From contig JADKIE010000005.1 of the NCBI GenBank assembly GCA_016721385.1, positions 1-64,000 of the forward strand: a stretch of DNA of 64,000 nt, read 5' to 3'. Under the pieces are notes generated by a model. That model did not search any database and was not told the origin of the DNA. It saw only the letters and a list, made by a program, of their open reading frames with translations. Below, in pieces: positions 28,313-37,965 of the stretch (positions within the stretch are counted from its first letter, which is position 1; each line of letters opens with the position of its first letter). The DNA comes from Chitinophagaceae bacterium (GTDB lineage Bacteria > Bacteroidota > Bacteroidia > Chitinophagales > Chitinophagaceae). Position numbers and translations under genes: made by a program.

Positions 28313-28349
28313 TAATCTGTGAAAACAATCCGTGTAAATCTGTGGTTTA
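28313..28349. repeat. Candidate dispersed repeat (ATCTGTG / ATCCGTG type)
   Basis: AATCTGTGAAAACAATCCGT followed by GTAAATCTGTGGTTT. The internally repetitive form (AATCTGTG, AATCCGTG, AATCTGTG) is of a kind often dispersed in Bacteroidota genomes. It lies just upstream of the next gene. Confidence 0.35.
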
Positions 28350-28367
28350 AAAAATATAAATTGCATT

Positions 28368-28838
28368 ATGAAGGCAGCCACCATCAACGAAATAAAGCAA
28401 GAATTAACTCATCAACCAGCAAACAATGTACTAGAGCTATGTTTACGCCTTGGCAGATTTAAAAAAGAAAATAAAGAGTTATTGACTTATCTGCTTTTTG
28501 AATCACACAATATTCCTGAGTTTATTGAAAATAGTAAGATGGAAATAGATGCAGAATTTGAAACCATCAATACTTCAAACGTTTACTTTGTTAAAAAAAG
28601 TTTACGAAAAATTTTGCGAATGGTTAATAAGTATTGCCGCTACAGTGGCTTGGCTAATGTAGAGATTGAATTACTAATTTATTTCTGCGGAAAAGTGAAT
28701 GAATTAAAGAGTAGTTTTAAAACCAATCCGGTTATTGTTAATATTTATCAGTTTCAACTTAAAAAGATAAATAAAGCTTTAGCAACTTTGCATGAAGATT
28801 TGCAATACGATTTTCAAAAGGAAATAAACAAACTATAG
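28368..28838 (+). CDS. Hypothetical helical protein
   Basis: 156 residues, mostly predicted helix, no signal peptide or membrane segment. Starts MKAATINEIKQELTHQPANN; charged helices include KKSLRKILRMVNKYCRYSGL and LATLHEDLQYDFQKEINKL. It has the character of a conserved Bacteroidota cytoplasmic protein, but I recognise no named family. The distance to the GH47 gene is 44 bases, so they might be co-transcribed. Confidence 0.6.
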   Translation: MKAATINEIKQELTHQPANNVLELCLRLGRFKKENKELLTYLLFESHNIPEFIENSKMEIDAEFETINTSNVYFVKKSLRKILRMVNKYCRYSGLANVEIELLIYFCGKVNELKSSFKTNPVIVNIYQFQLKKINKALATLHEDLQYDFQKEINKL

Positions 28839-28882
28839 ATTGAATTATTAACTTTAAATTAGCGTTAAATTAAAATCATAAA

Positions 28883-30253
28883 ATGAAATTTTTGCTCTCT
28901 ATTGTACTATTTGTATGCATTGCATCAGAAACTTTTGCACAAAGAAAAGATGCAAAATTTTCGGAAGAAATGAAAGCAGAAATGTGTGTAAAAGTAAAAG
29001 CAGCGGCTCAGCATGGCTGGCAAGGGTATAAAGAATATGCATGGGGTGCAGATGATTTAAAACCTTTATCTAAAACACCCAAACTCTGGAGTAAAACAAG
29101 TATGTTAATGACTCCCGTAGATGCTTATGACACCTTTATTTTACTTGGCCTTACAAAGGAAGCGAAAGAAGCAAAAGATTTAATACTTTCTAAATTAAGT
29201 TTTGACGTAGATAACGAAGTACAAGTTTTTGAAATTACTATTCGTTTATTAGGCGGTTTAATAAGCGCTTATGAACAAGATGGCGATAAAAAATTTTTAA
29301 CCCTTGCACAAGATTTAGCCGATAGAATGTTGCCTGCATTTAATAGCAAAACAGGAATGCCGTATCGCTACATTCATTTGCAAACGGGCAAAAAAAGAGA
29401 CGGAATAAATAACCCTGCCGAAATTGGCACTTTGATGATGGAGTTCGGGAAACTATCTAAACTTACAGGTAATAAAAAGTACTACAATACTGCCAAAAAG
29501 GCTATTATGTATGTATATAATAAGCGTAGTAAAATAAATTTGGTGGGAGAGCAAATAGATGTAGAAACGGGTAGGTGGGTAAAAACCGAAAGCCATATTG
29601 GCGCTTATATAGATTCGTACTACGAATATTTATATAAATGTTGGTTATTATTTGGTGATAAAGATTTTAAAAAAGCTTTTGATAAACATAATACCGCCAT
29701 TAAAAAATATTTAATTGATAAAACGCCAAACGGTTGGTTTATGCGTTATGTAGATATGAATACCGGCAAAGAAACACAAACGGTTTATGGCGCCTTAGAT
29801 GCATTTTATGCCGGCTTGTGTGCATTTGCAGGGGATGTGGAAACTGGCAGGCAAATACAAGAGGCTAACTATTATATGTGGACGAAATTTAATATTGAAC
29901 CCGAAGAATTTAATTACAAAACAGATTCGGTTATAAGCGCTTATTATATTTTGCGGCCAGAGAATTTGGAAAGTTGCTTTTATTTGTATCGCAAAACAAA
30001 TGAATTAAAATATTTATGGCAGGGTAAAGTAATGGTTGATGATATTGTTAACCATTGTAAAAATGATGTAGGATTTGCTTCTTTAAAAAATATAACAACA
30101 TTTGAAAAAGCAAACGCTATGGAAAGTTTTTTCTTTGCCGAAACCTTAAAGTATGCGTACTTAATTTTTGCACCCGAAACAACAATAGACTTAAGTAAAA
30201 TTGTTTTTAATACAGAGGCACACCCTTTTAAAATTGAACGAAATAAAAAATGA
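28883..30253 (+). CDS. Secreted GH47 family alpha-mannosidase-like protein
   Basis: Glycoside hydrolase family 47, the (alpha/alpha)7-barrel alpha-1,2-mannosidases best known from eukaryotic N-glycan processing. Signal peptide to residue 19 (ASETFAQ). Family motifs: MTPVDAYDTFILLGLTKEA, VFEITIRLLGGLISAYEQDG, TVYGALDAFYAGLCAFAGDV, YYILRPENLESCFYLYRKTN, MESFFFAETLKYAYLIFAP and the C-terminal FNTEAHPF. The Glu residues of RPE and ESF and the Thr of NTEAHP, important for catalysis and calcium, are present. It overlaps the Mur ligase by 4 bases. The natural substrate in this bacterium is unknown. Confidence 0.87.
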   Translation: MKFLLSIVLFVCIASETFAQRKDAKFSEEMKAEMCVKVKAAAQHGWQGYKEYAWGADDLKPLSKTPKLWSKTSMLMTPVDAYDTFILLGLTKEAKEAKDLILSKLSFDVDNEVQVFEITIRLLGGLISAYEQDGDKKFLTLAQDLADRMLPAFNSKTGMPYRYIHLQTGKKRDGINNPAEIGTLMMEFGKLSKLTGNKKYYNTAKKAIMYVYNKRSKINLVGEQIDVETGRWVKTESHIGAYIDSYYEYLYKCWLLFGDKDFKKAFDKHNTAIKKYLIDKTPNGWFMRYVDMNTGKETQTVYGALDAFYAGLCAFAGDVETGRQIQEANYYMWTKFNIEPEEFNYKTDSVISAYYILRPENLESCFYLYRKTNELKYLWQGKVMVDDIVNHCKNDVGFASLKNITTFEKANAMESFFFAETLKYAYLIFAPETTIDLSKIVFNTEAHPFKIERNKK

Positions 30254-31626
30254 TAAAAAATATTAACGAGTTTAAAACTGTTTTTTTTATTGGCATTGCA
30301 GGCGTGGGGATGAGTGCTATTGCACAATATTTACAAGGTATAGGCAAAGAAGTTGCAGGAAGTGACAGGTATTTTAAAGAAGGACAACATAACGAAACCA
30401 AAGAAAAACTGGAAGCAGAAGGTATAAAATGTTTTTTGCAAAATGGCGAAGGGATAACTGAAAAAACAGCATTGGTTGTAGTATCAACTGCCATTGAGGA
30501 TACAGTTTTAGAAGTTCAAAAAGCAAAGCAGCTAAATATTCCAATTGTAAAAAGAAGTGAGCTTTTAGCCATGATTGCACTAAGCAAAAAAACAATTGCA
30601 GTTGGAGGTACAAGTGGTAAAAGTACTACTTGTGCAATGTTGTTTGATATTTTACAATTTGCCGGCTTGCAGCCTAGTATTATAAGCGGAGCCGGCTTAA
30701 CAAGTATTATTAAAGAAGGCAAAATTGGTAATGCAAAAGTTGGAGCAGGAGATTGGTTGGTGATAGAAGCAGATGAAAGTGATGGAAGCATTGTACAGTA
30801 TAAACCCGAAATTGGACTGCTACTAAATATTGATAAAGACCATCAAGAAATTGATGAGCTAATGCAAATTTTTTCTACGTTTAAAAATAATAGTAAAACA
30901 TTTGTTGTTAATCAAAATAATAAATTAGCTGCACAACTTTCTGCTAATGAAGAAAATGATTTTTCAACCAGTGAAACTAGTTCTGCTAAATACATAGCCA
31001 CTAATTTTAAGCAAAACGGCTTCAATATTCAATATTCAATATTCAATATTCAATTCTCGTTAAATGTAATGGGTGTTCACAATATGGAAAATGCCCTAGC
31101 CGCTACAGCTGTTGCAAATGTTATAGGCGTTGATTTACAAACTTGTGCCGGCGCATTAAAAAATTACGAAGGCATTTACAGGCGCAATCAAATTTTAGGG
31201 AATAAAAATGGAGTGTGGGTTATAGATGATTATGCACATAAGCCCGTTAAATGTGCTGCAGCTATTGCAAGTTGTCAGCCAGTGGCACAAAAAGTAATTG
31301 CATGGTTTCAGCCGCATGGCTACGGCCCAACAAGATTTTTACGTAATGATTTTGTAAAAGAAATAAGCGCTGTGCTAAGGGCTACAGATGAAATTTGGAT
31401 GAGTGAAATTTTTTATGCCGGAGGCACTGCGGTAAAAGATATTTCGGCAAACGACTTAATAAACGATATTAAAGCATTGGGTAAAAATGCCTTTTTTGTG
31501 GAAGATAGAAATAACTTTGTACAAGAAGTTAAATCTCATTTAAGCAATGATTGTGTTTTGCTTTTAATGGGTGCAAGAGATCCGGGCTTAGAAACATTTA
31601 GCAAATCTGTTTTTGAAAATTTATAA
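30250..31626 (+). CDS. Mur ligase family protein (MurC/Mpl-like)
   Basis: 458 residues. N-terminal Rossmann domain FFIGIAGVGMSAIAQYLQGI as in MurC/Mpl, ATP site IAVGGTSGKSTTCAMLFDIL, central WLVIEADESDGSIVQYKPEI and NIDKDHQEIDEL, C-terminal VIDDYAHKP, WFQPHGYGPTRFL and MGARDPGLETFS. This matches UDP-N-acetylmuramate:amino acid ligases; MurC usually has GTHGKTTT at the P-loop, where this protein has GTSGKSTT. It may therefore be Mpl-like or a paralogue rather than the main MurC. It overlaps the GH47 gene by 4 bases. Confidence 0.8.
   Translation: MIKNINEFKTVFFIGIAGVGMSAIAQYLQGIGKEVAGSDRYFKEGQHNETKEKLEAEGIKCFLQNGEGITEKTALVVVSTAIEDTVLEVQKAKQLNIPIVKRSELLAMIALSKKTIAVGGTSGKSTTCAMLFDILQFAGLQPSIISGAGLTSIIKEGKIGNAKVGAGDWLVIEADESDGSIVQYKPEIGLLLNIDKDHQEIDELMQIFSTFKNNSKTFVVNQNNKLAAQLSANEENDFSTSETSSAKYIATNFKQNGFNIQYSIFNIQFSLNVMGVHNMENALAATAVANVIGVDLQTCAGALKNYEGIYRRNQILGNKNGVWVIDDYAHKPVKCAAAIASCQPVAQKVIAWFQPHGYGPTRFLRNDFVKEISAVLRATDEIWMSEIFYAGGTAVKDISANDLINDIKALGKNAFFVEDRNNFVQEVKSHLSNDCVLLLMGARDPGLETFSKSVFENL
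31021..31055 (+). repeat. Heptanucleotide tandem repeat inside the Mur ligase gene
   Basis: TTCAATA repeated four times, then TTCAATT. Since seven is not a multiple of three, loss or gain of one unit would shift the reading frame; the present number keeps it open (protein FNIQYSIFNIQFS). Confidence 0.85.
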
Positions 31627-31636
31627 TAGGAGTAGT

Positions 31637-32149
31637 ATGAAATATTTTAAAATTTTAGTTGTTGCAGTATTTATTCCTGCTTTTTTATCTGCCCAAAAGC
31701 ATAAACAATTTGCTAAGGATGATTTAAAAAGCTTGTCGGAAAATGGGCAGGCACAGTTACCTGGCTAAAAAATCAATGATTCTTTTGCAGTTAAAATGCC
31801 CATTACTGTTGATATTACGGATGCAACCGATTCTTTAATAATTACTACCACCACAACAGTTGATGGCAAAAACCATATTGAAAAATACGGGATGTTCATA
31901 GATGATGAAGTAACAGAATTAACATTTGAAAACAGATTAAATGATATAAAGCAAATAATTAGAAGCCCTGTAAAAATTATCATTAAAACACTTGACCCCA
32001 ACGAAAAAGCAATGATAGATGATGAATATGCCGAAATAAGAACAACATTTACCATTGGTGAAAAAATATTTTTTATCAATCAAGAAGTAAAGTATTTTCA
32101 AACAGAAATGTTTTTTGCCCGAAAAAAAATTGAATTAAACCGCCAGTAA
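31637..32149 (+). CDS. Hypothetical secreted protein
   Basis: Starts MKYFKILVVAVFIPAFLSAQ (signal peptide), followed by KHKQFAKDDLKSLSE. Between about 31738 and 31770 the frame leaves and returns: one reading gives KWAGTVTWLKK, then INDSFAVKMPITVDITDATD to the stop at 32149. In the given frame there is a TAA at about 31766. The rest is beta-rich (IITTTTTVDGKNHIEKYGMF, RTTFTIGEKIFFINQEV), like small lipocalin-type secreted proteins of Bacteroidota. About 170 residues. Function unknown. Its stop is 2 bases before the hutI start. Confidence 0.6.
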
Positions 32150-32151
32150 GT

Positions 32152-33397
32152 ATGTCAGCTATCCTTATCATAAATATTGCAACATTGGTTGGTACACACT
32201 CAACTAATACCTTGCTAAAAGGAAAAGCGTTGGCCAATTTACCTGCAATTGAAAATGCCTTTCTGTTAATAGAGGATGGAATTATTGCAGAGTTTGGCGC
32301 TATGTACGAATTGGAAATTAAAGTGCCTCAATTGCCTAAACATATTATTGATGCACAAGATAAAACCATATTGCCTTGTTGGTGCGATAGTCATACACAT
32401 ATTGTTTTTGCAAAAAGCAGGGAAGATGAGTTTGTAGACAAAATAAATGGTATGAGTTATGCCGAAATTGCTGCAAAAGGAGGTGGTATATTAAATTCTG
32501 CCAATAAGCTAAGTGAGGCAAGTGAAGATGAGTTGTTTAACGCAGCATGGCAAAGAATAACAGACGTTTCAAAATTAGGAACAGGTGCTATTGAAATAAA
32601 AAGCGGTTATGGCTTATCGGTAAATGCAGAGCTTAAAATGTTAAGGGTAATTAAAAAACTTAAACAAAAATCTAACTTAAATATTAAAGCAACTTTTTTG
32701 GGTGCTCACACATATCCGTTGGCATACAAAGAAAATCATCAGGGATATATTGATTTAATTGTAAATGAAATGTTACCTGTAATTGGAAACGAAAAATTGG
32801 CCGATTATATTGATGTGTTTTGTGAAACGGGATTTTTCTCACCGCAGGAAATGGAAATAATTTGCAATGCAGGGAAACAATACGGCTTAAAACCAAAACT
32901 CCATATAAATCAGTTAAATTCAATTGGAGGGATTGAATCAGCAATAAAGCTCAATGCCGTTTCCGTTGATCATTTAGAAACAATGACTTCCCAGGATGTT
33001 TGTTGCTTTAAGTTCATCTAATACTATTGGTACACTTTTGCCTACAGCTGCCTTCTTTCTGCGAATGCAGTACCAGCCTGCAAGGCAATTGATTGATGCA
33101 AATTGTGCAATTGCATTAGCCTCCGATTATAATCCCGGTTCATCACCAAGTGGTAATATGAATTTTGTAGTAGCGCTTAGTTGCATACAAATGAAAATGT
33201 TGCCACCGGAAGCTATAAATGCCGCAACCTTAAACGGGGCCTTTGCAATGGAACTGCAAGAGAAAGTGGGAAGTATTGCTATTGGTAAAAAGGCAAACCT
33301 TATTTTTACAAAACCAATTCCTTCGTTAGCATATTTGCCTTATGCATTTGGAAATAATTTAATTGACAGTGTAATGATTAACGGGGAAATAATATAA
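32152..33397 (+). CDS. hutI: Imidazolonepropionase
   Basis: Hydrolyses 4-imidazolone-5-propionate to N-formimino-glutamate in histidine breakdown. Amidohydrolase fold: metal ligands in PCWCDSHTHIVFAKSREDEF, substrate site GTGAIEIKSGYGLSVNAELK, THxxH-type FLGAHTYPLAYKE, LHINQLNSIGG, SVDHLETM, and ALASDYNPGSSPSGNMNFVV. One frame change lies at about 33000. About 415 residues. HutH and HutU are not in the window. Confidence 0.92.
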
Positions 33398-33403
33398 AGT
33401 TGT

Positions 33404-33821
33404 ATGAAAATATCTATCTTAGTTTTTCTGACGTTTTTGTTTTCAAGTACAAATGCTTTTGCTCAAGATTGTACTATTTACCACAAGGGTTATTTTACTT
33501 TTACCGATTCTGCCGGGAAAGTCATTTTAATGCATCGCAAAAAAAAGTATCAATATCAATACGATCGAGAAAAAAAGATTACGACCCAATATCGTATTAA
33601 ATGGATCAGTGATTGTGAATATACAATTACCCAAGCAATTACAAATAGTAAAGCCCAGCGAAAATTTAAGAATTCCATTACTAAAGTTGTCATTTCTAAA
33701 ACGGATGGCGAAAATGGATTTTATTACAAATGCGCTTGTCCCACTATACCTTGGCAATAATGAGAAGCCGGAAGCATACGTAAAAAAAATATCCAAAAAT
33801 GAATTTTATAAACTTTACTAG
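33404..33821 (+). CDS. Hypothetical secreted protein
   Basis: Signal peptide MKISILVFLTFLFSSTNAFA, then QDCTIYHKGYFTFTDSAGKV. A frame change at about 33743 moves the C-terminus to LYLGNNEKPEAYVKKISKNE and a stop at 33821, giving about 139 residues. Beta-rich, rich in Lys and Tyr. It resembles small Bacteroidota periplasmic proteins of unknown role. It sits between hutI and ftcD but shows no link to histidine degradation. Confidence 0.6.
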
Positions 33822-33864
33822 TATAAATCCTTAATTCCTAATTTTTAATTCTTAATTGAATAAT

Positions 33865-35513
33865 ATGCAACTAATAGAATGTGTCCCTAATTTTTCAGAA
33901 GGAAATGATTTAAGCGTTATCAGGCAAATAACCGACGAAATTGAAAAAATAGAAGGCGTACGTTTGTTAAATGTAGACCCGGGTAAGGCTACCAACAGAA
34001 CTGTGGTAACATTTGTTGGCGAACCTGCACTGGTAATTGAGGCTGCTTATCAAGCTATAAAAAAAGCCGGCGAATTAATAGATATGAGCAAGCACAAAGG
34101 TGAGCATCCACGGATGGGTGCAACAGACGTTTGCCCACTTATACCCATTGCAAATATTTCAATGGAAGAAACAGCAGCGTATGCACAACAATTGGCAAAA
34201 AGAGTGGGGAATGAATTAAACATACCCGTTTATTTATATGAAGCTGCACAGCCCGATACACAAAGAAATAATTTATCGGTAATACGTGCCGGTGAGTACG
34301 AAGGTTTTTTTAAAAAAATAAAATTGCCCGAATGGAAGCCTGATTTTGGTCCACAGGAATTTGATGCAAAAAGAGGAGGCACTGTTATTGGCGCCAGAGA
34401 TTTTTTGGTTGCATATAATGTTAATCTTAATACTACAAGCACTCGCCGTGCCAATGCCATTGCTTTTGATGTAAGAGAAGCCGGAAGAAACATTGAAATA
34501 AATGGACAAAAAATTAATCAACCCGAGTTTTTAAAATTTGTAAAGCTATTGGTTGGTATATAGAGGAATATGGCATTGCTCAAATTTCAATCAATCTTAC
34601 CAATATAGCTAAAACACCTGTTCATATTGCGTTTGACGAATGTTGCATCAAAGCTTCAGCAAGAGGCATACGAGTTACGGGAAGTGAATTGGTTGGCCTG
34701 ATTCCTTTAAAAGCTATGCTGGATGCCGGCAAATATTTTTTACAAAAGCAAAAACGAAGCATTGGGGTTAGTGAAAAAGAGCTAATAAAAATTGCAATTA
34801 AATCGTTAGGGTTAGATGAGCTAACTCCTTTTAATCCCGAAGAAAGAATTATAGAGTATATGCTGGCAAATAATAACGAAAGCAAATTAATTAACATGAA
34901 GTTGAATGAATTTGCAGATGAAACAGCCAGCGAAAGCCCTGCTCCGGGTGGTGGATCTATTGCAGCATATGTGGGAGTATTGGGAGCTTCATTGGCAACA
35001 ATGGTTGCTAATCTTTCATCTCACAAAAAAGGGTGGGATGAAGGATGGGAAGAGTTTAGCAACTGGGCTGCACAAGGCCAACAAATAAAAGATGCGTTAT
35101 TAAAATTAGTAGATGCCGATACAGCAGCTTTTAATAAAATTATGGAAGCTTTTGCATTGCCAAAAGCTACTGCAGAAGAAAAGGCAAAGCGTACTGAGGC
35201 AATACAATCTGCCACAAAATTTGCTATTGAAATTCCATTTAAAGTAATGCAAACAGCAGCAGGTGCAATGGGTATTGCAAAGGCTATGGCAACCATTGGC
35301 AATCCAAACAGTGTTAGTGATGCAGGTGTGGGCGCTTTGTGTATACGCAGTGCAGTAATGGGCGCTTTTATGAATGTACGTATTAATGCAAGTGGTTGTA
35401 CCGATAAAGATTTCATAAGCGATATACTTACAAAAGGCAAAACCATTGAAGATGCTGTAATTGCAGAAGAAACAGCAGTATTGAGGATTGTAAATGAAAA
35501 AATTGGGATTTAA
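33865..35513 (+). CDS. ftcD: Fused glutamate formimidoyltransferase/formimidoyltetrahydrofolate cyclodeaminase
   Basis: Moves the formimino group from formiminoglutamate to tetrahydrofolate and then deaminates it to 5,10-methenyl-THF. The transferase part starts MQLIECVPNFSEGNDLSVIR at ATG 33865 and includes DMSKHKGEHPRMGATDVCPL and KRGGTVIGARDFLVAYNVNL. A frame change at about 34550 gives KAIGWYIEEYGIAQ and the rest of the transferase, then the cyclodeaminase FADETASESPAPGGGSIAAY to the end. About 549 residues, the size of the bifunctional protein. Unusually it is beside an arginase-type hutG candidate that would act on the same substrate. Confidence 0.92.
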
Positions 35514-35560
35514 TGATTTGTAATAGTTAATTCTTAATTGTTTTTTACTAACTTTCTATA

Positions 35561-36613
35561 ATGAAGCATTTTAAGTTTTATTCCAAAGAAGATATTTTAT
35601 CACTTATAAAAATGCGCCGCTTTGAAACAAAGCTTGGCGAAAGGGTTTGTACTATAAGTAAACAAGAAGATTGGCAACAGGAGCTTGCAAATGCAAAAGC
35701 CAAATATATACTTGTAGGTATACCCGAAGATATTGGTGTATTGGCCAATTATGGTATTGGCGGTGCCGATACCGCTTGGTTACCTTTTTTATCTTCTTTC
35801 CTTAACATGCAAAGCAACGATTTTTTTATTGGCGAAGAAGTGATGATATTGGGTCGTTTTGATTTTGGGGATATAAAATATTTAATAGATTCTAATGCAT
35901 ATAATCAGGAAGAATTAATTAATGCTTATCGGCATGCTGTAGATATTATTGATGCACAGGTAGAAGATATTATTAAAGTAATTTCCTCTTGTCAAAAAAT
36001 ACCTATTGTAATTGGCGGCGGCCATAACAATAGTTACCCTATAATAAAAGGCGTTGCCAAGGGTTTATACAAAGCCGGTGTATTGCCATTATCTCAAATT
36101 AATTGTATCAATTTAGATGCACATACCGATTATAGAACTGCCGAAGGAAGGCACAGTGGCAATGGCTTTAGATATGCCGAGGAAGCCGGCTATTTAGGTA
36201 AATATTGTATTGTAGGCGTACACGAAAATTATGTGCCGCAAAATGTGTTAATGGAAATACACAATAATCCGTTTATAGATTACATTACCTATGAAGAGAT
36301 ATTTATACACGAACGCAAAAATTTTACACAAGCTGTTGCACATGCAACCGGCTTTACCGAAGATACATATACCGGTATTGAGTTAGATTTGGATTGTGTA
36401 GAAAATATTTTGAGTAATGCTGTAACGCCTTCGGGTATAAGTGTACTGCATGCAAGGCAATATATCACTTTTACAGCGCAAGATAGCAAAGCTGCTTATC
36501 TGCATATTTGTGAAGGTGCCACACATTTAGCCGATGGTAGAAAAAATGAAACCACCGGAAAATTAATCAGCTATTTAGTTAGCGATTTTGTTAAAGAGCT
36601 ATCGCAGCGCTAA
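35561..36613 (+). CDS. hutG: Arginase-family formimidoylglutamase-like enzyme
   Basis: Ureohydrolase fold of 350 residues. Metal-binding motifs: PIVIGGGHNNSYPIIKGV, CINLDAHTDYRTAEGRHSGN and GIELDLDCVENIL (second Asp pair), with a final SDFVKELSQ. Position after hutI and ftcD supports formimidoylglutamase (formiminoglutamate to glutamate and formamide), but agmatinase or arginase specificity cannot be excluded by sequence alone. Terminator at 36635 ends the hut cluster. Confidence 0.8.
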   Translation: MKHFKFYSKEDILSLIKMRRFETKLGERVCTISKQEDWQQELANAKAKYILVGIPEDIGVLANYGIGGADTAWLPFLSSFLNMQSNDFFIGEEVMILGRFDFGDIKYLIDSNAYNQEELINAYRHAVDIIDAQVEDIIKVISSCQKIPIVIGGGHNNSYPIIKGVAKGLYKAGVLPLSQINCINLDAHTDYRTAEGRHSGNGFRYAEEAGYLGKYCIVGVHENYVPQNVLMEIHNNPFIDYITYEEIFIHERKNFTQAVAHATGFTEDTYTGIELDLDCVENILSNAVTPSGISVLHARQYITFTAQDSKAAYLHICEGATHLADGRKNETTGKLISYLVSDFVKELSQR

Positions 36614-36634
36614 AATTTTAATAAATCAATTTTT

Positions 36635-36667
36635 AACAAATACCCTTTTGTGGGTATTTGTTGTTTT
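36635..36667 (+). terminator. Terminator of the hut cluster
   Basis: AACAAATACCC and GGGTATTTGTT form an 11-bp perfect stem with a 6-base loop, followed by TTT. Confidence 0.82.
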
Positions 36668-36700
36668 AAGCCATTTGTTATTTTTATTAAAATTTGCAAT

Positions 36701-37279
36701 ATGAAAAAAACAGTAAGTTTATTATTAGCAGCATTCTTGTTTTGCACAAATATTTTTTCACAAAATGCAGAATTGCCGGCCATTACAACACAAAATGCTC
36801 AAACGTTTTTCATTCCAAATGCTACTTGCATAAAGTACAAATTAATTGCTGGCAATAGCGATGCTTGGATGAAAGTATATAACAATACCGCAGAAACAGC
36901 AACTATTCAAAGAGTAAATGATATTCGTTGGCAAGCCACTGCAAAAACCAAAGCTATTGAGTGGTATAAAAATAATGCGGCATTATTGAACGAAGGGGCA
37001 AAAGATATTTCTGGGAAATTGAATCCTCCCGTTGGCGTAGATGCTTGGAATGTTTATGAAGCAAATGACGAAATGCAAAGTATGATGGAAGCTATGGGAA
37101 TAAAGCAAAAGCAATATACTTTTACTTTTGTTGTTGATAAAATTGTTGCTAAGATATTTATTGGAGCAAATGAAAAAGTAACGCTGGCTCAAGCATGGCA
37201 ATTTGCAAAACATGGTTTAATAGCTACATTGAAAGCTAGTGGCAAGACTAAATTAGCACAGTTGGTTTTGAAGGGGTAA
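36701..37279 (+). CDS. Hypothetical secreted protein
   Basis: Start ATG at 36701 gives a signal peptide (MKKTVSLLLAAFLFCTNIFS). The mature part is about 170 residues, with IKYKLIAGNSDAWMKVYNNT, NAALLNEGAKDISGKLNPPV and YTFTFVVDKIVAKIFIGANE. An upstream in-frame start at 36650 is less likely because it lies inside the terminator of the previous gene. No family recognised; periplasmic or outer-membrane location inferred. Confidence 0.6.
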   Translation: MKKTVSLLLAAFLFCTNIFSQNAELPAITTQNAQTFFIPNATCIKYKLIAGNSDAWMKVYNNTAETATIQRVNDIRWQATAKTKAIEWYKNNAALLNEGAKDISGKLNPPVGVDAWNVYEANDEMQSMMEAMGIKQKQYTFTFVVDKIVAKIFIGANEKVTLAQAWQFAKHGLIATLKASGKTKLAQLVLKG

Positions 37280-37357
37280 TGTTTGTCTTTATAATTTTTT
37301 ATTAACTTTTCTTTTATCACAATACCATTTTTTTGTTTCCAAAATCGTTGTGTTAAA

Positions 37358-37645
37358 TTATTTTAAAAGCAAAAGCTGGCTTTCTTCTATTCCTGTTACC
37401 CAGTGTTTTACCAATGGTTCAATATTGATATAATCGCCATGGTTTAAAATAACTTTTTCTCCTTTTTCATTTTCAAAATAAACCACACCTGTAATACAAA
37501 TTAATATCGCATGAATGGGTGTTACATGCTCTTTTAGCTTTTCTCCTTTTAATATCTGTAATGCAACTACATTGCTATTCTCTGTTTTAAAAAATGGAAT
37601 GGCAGAAACTGCTTTATCTGTAAGATGCAGTTGTTTTATATTCAT
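37358..37645 (-). CDS. Small cupin-domain protein
   Basis: 95 residues forming a single double-stranded beta-helix: VVALQILKGEKLKEHVTPIH (first cupin motif, His), AILICITGVVYFENEKGEKV, ILNHGDYINIEPLVKHWVTG (second motif, His). Too short for an enzyme with extra domains; such proteins may be sensors or small isomerases. Divergent from ppdK across a 320-base spacer. Confidence 0.78.
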   Translation of the reverse strand: MNIKQLHLTDKAVSAIPFFKTENSNVVALQILKGEKLKEHVTPIHAILICITGVVYFENEKGEKVILNHGDYINIEPLVKHWVTGIEESQLLLLK

Positions 37646-37965
37646 AATCGTTATGTTTTTAATACTAAAGAATCCGTTGAATTAAGCATATCTGTATTAG
37701 TAAAGTAAGATTCATAAGGCAATATTCGGTTTAAATAAGTAATCAAAATATGTTATCAATCATATTTACTGCACCTATAATAATACCATTTTAGTTGTGA
37801 GACAGTAGCTTTTAATCAAGCAGGAAATGCAATCTTTTCTTCTGCTTATGTAGGGCCATCACATTCATAATTGAATTTTAATGATAAAAATCATTTTTTT
37901 TTCTGACTTATGTTTTAAAATACCGTTGAATTAAGCAATAACTCTGTGCAATAAAAATTAATAAT
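37646..37965. repeat. Intergenic region with a pair of direct repeats
   Basis: No reading frame of note. CCGTTGAATTAAGCA occurs at 37674-37688 and again at 37923-37937; the flanking bases (TATGTTTTTAATA and TATGTTTTAAAATA) are also similar. The first copy is 28 bases from the cupin start and the second 28 bases from the ppdK start, so they could be operator sites or the ends of a small insertion. The space between has a short AT-rich segment with no clear hairpin. Confidence 0.5.

Noticed and set aside
26699..28387. Longer YfcC reading frame starting at 28387
   Set aside because: The extra N-terminal residues are read through a palindromic repeat and a low-complexity spacer. The family N-terminus begins at MKKVKS (28201).
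31021..31055. CRISPR-like repeat
   Set aside because: The unit is only 7 bases with no spacers. It is a simple tandem repeat inside a gene. No CRISPR array was seen anywhere.
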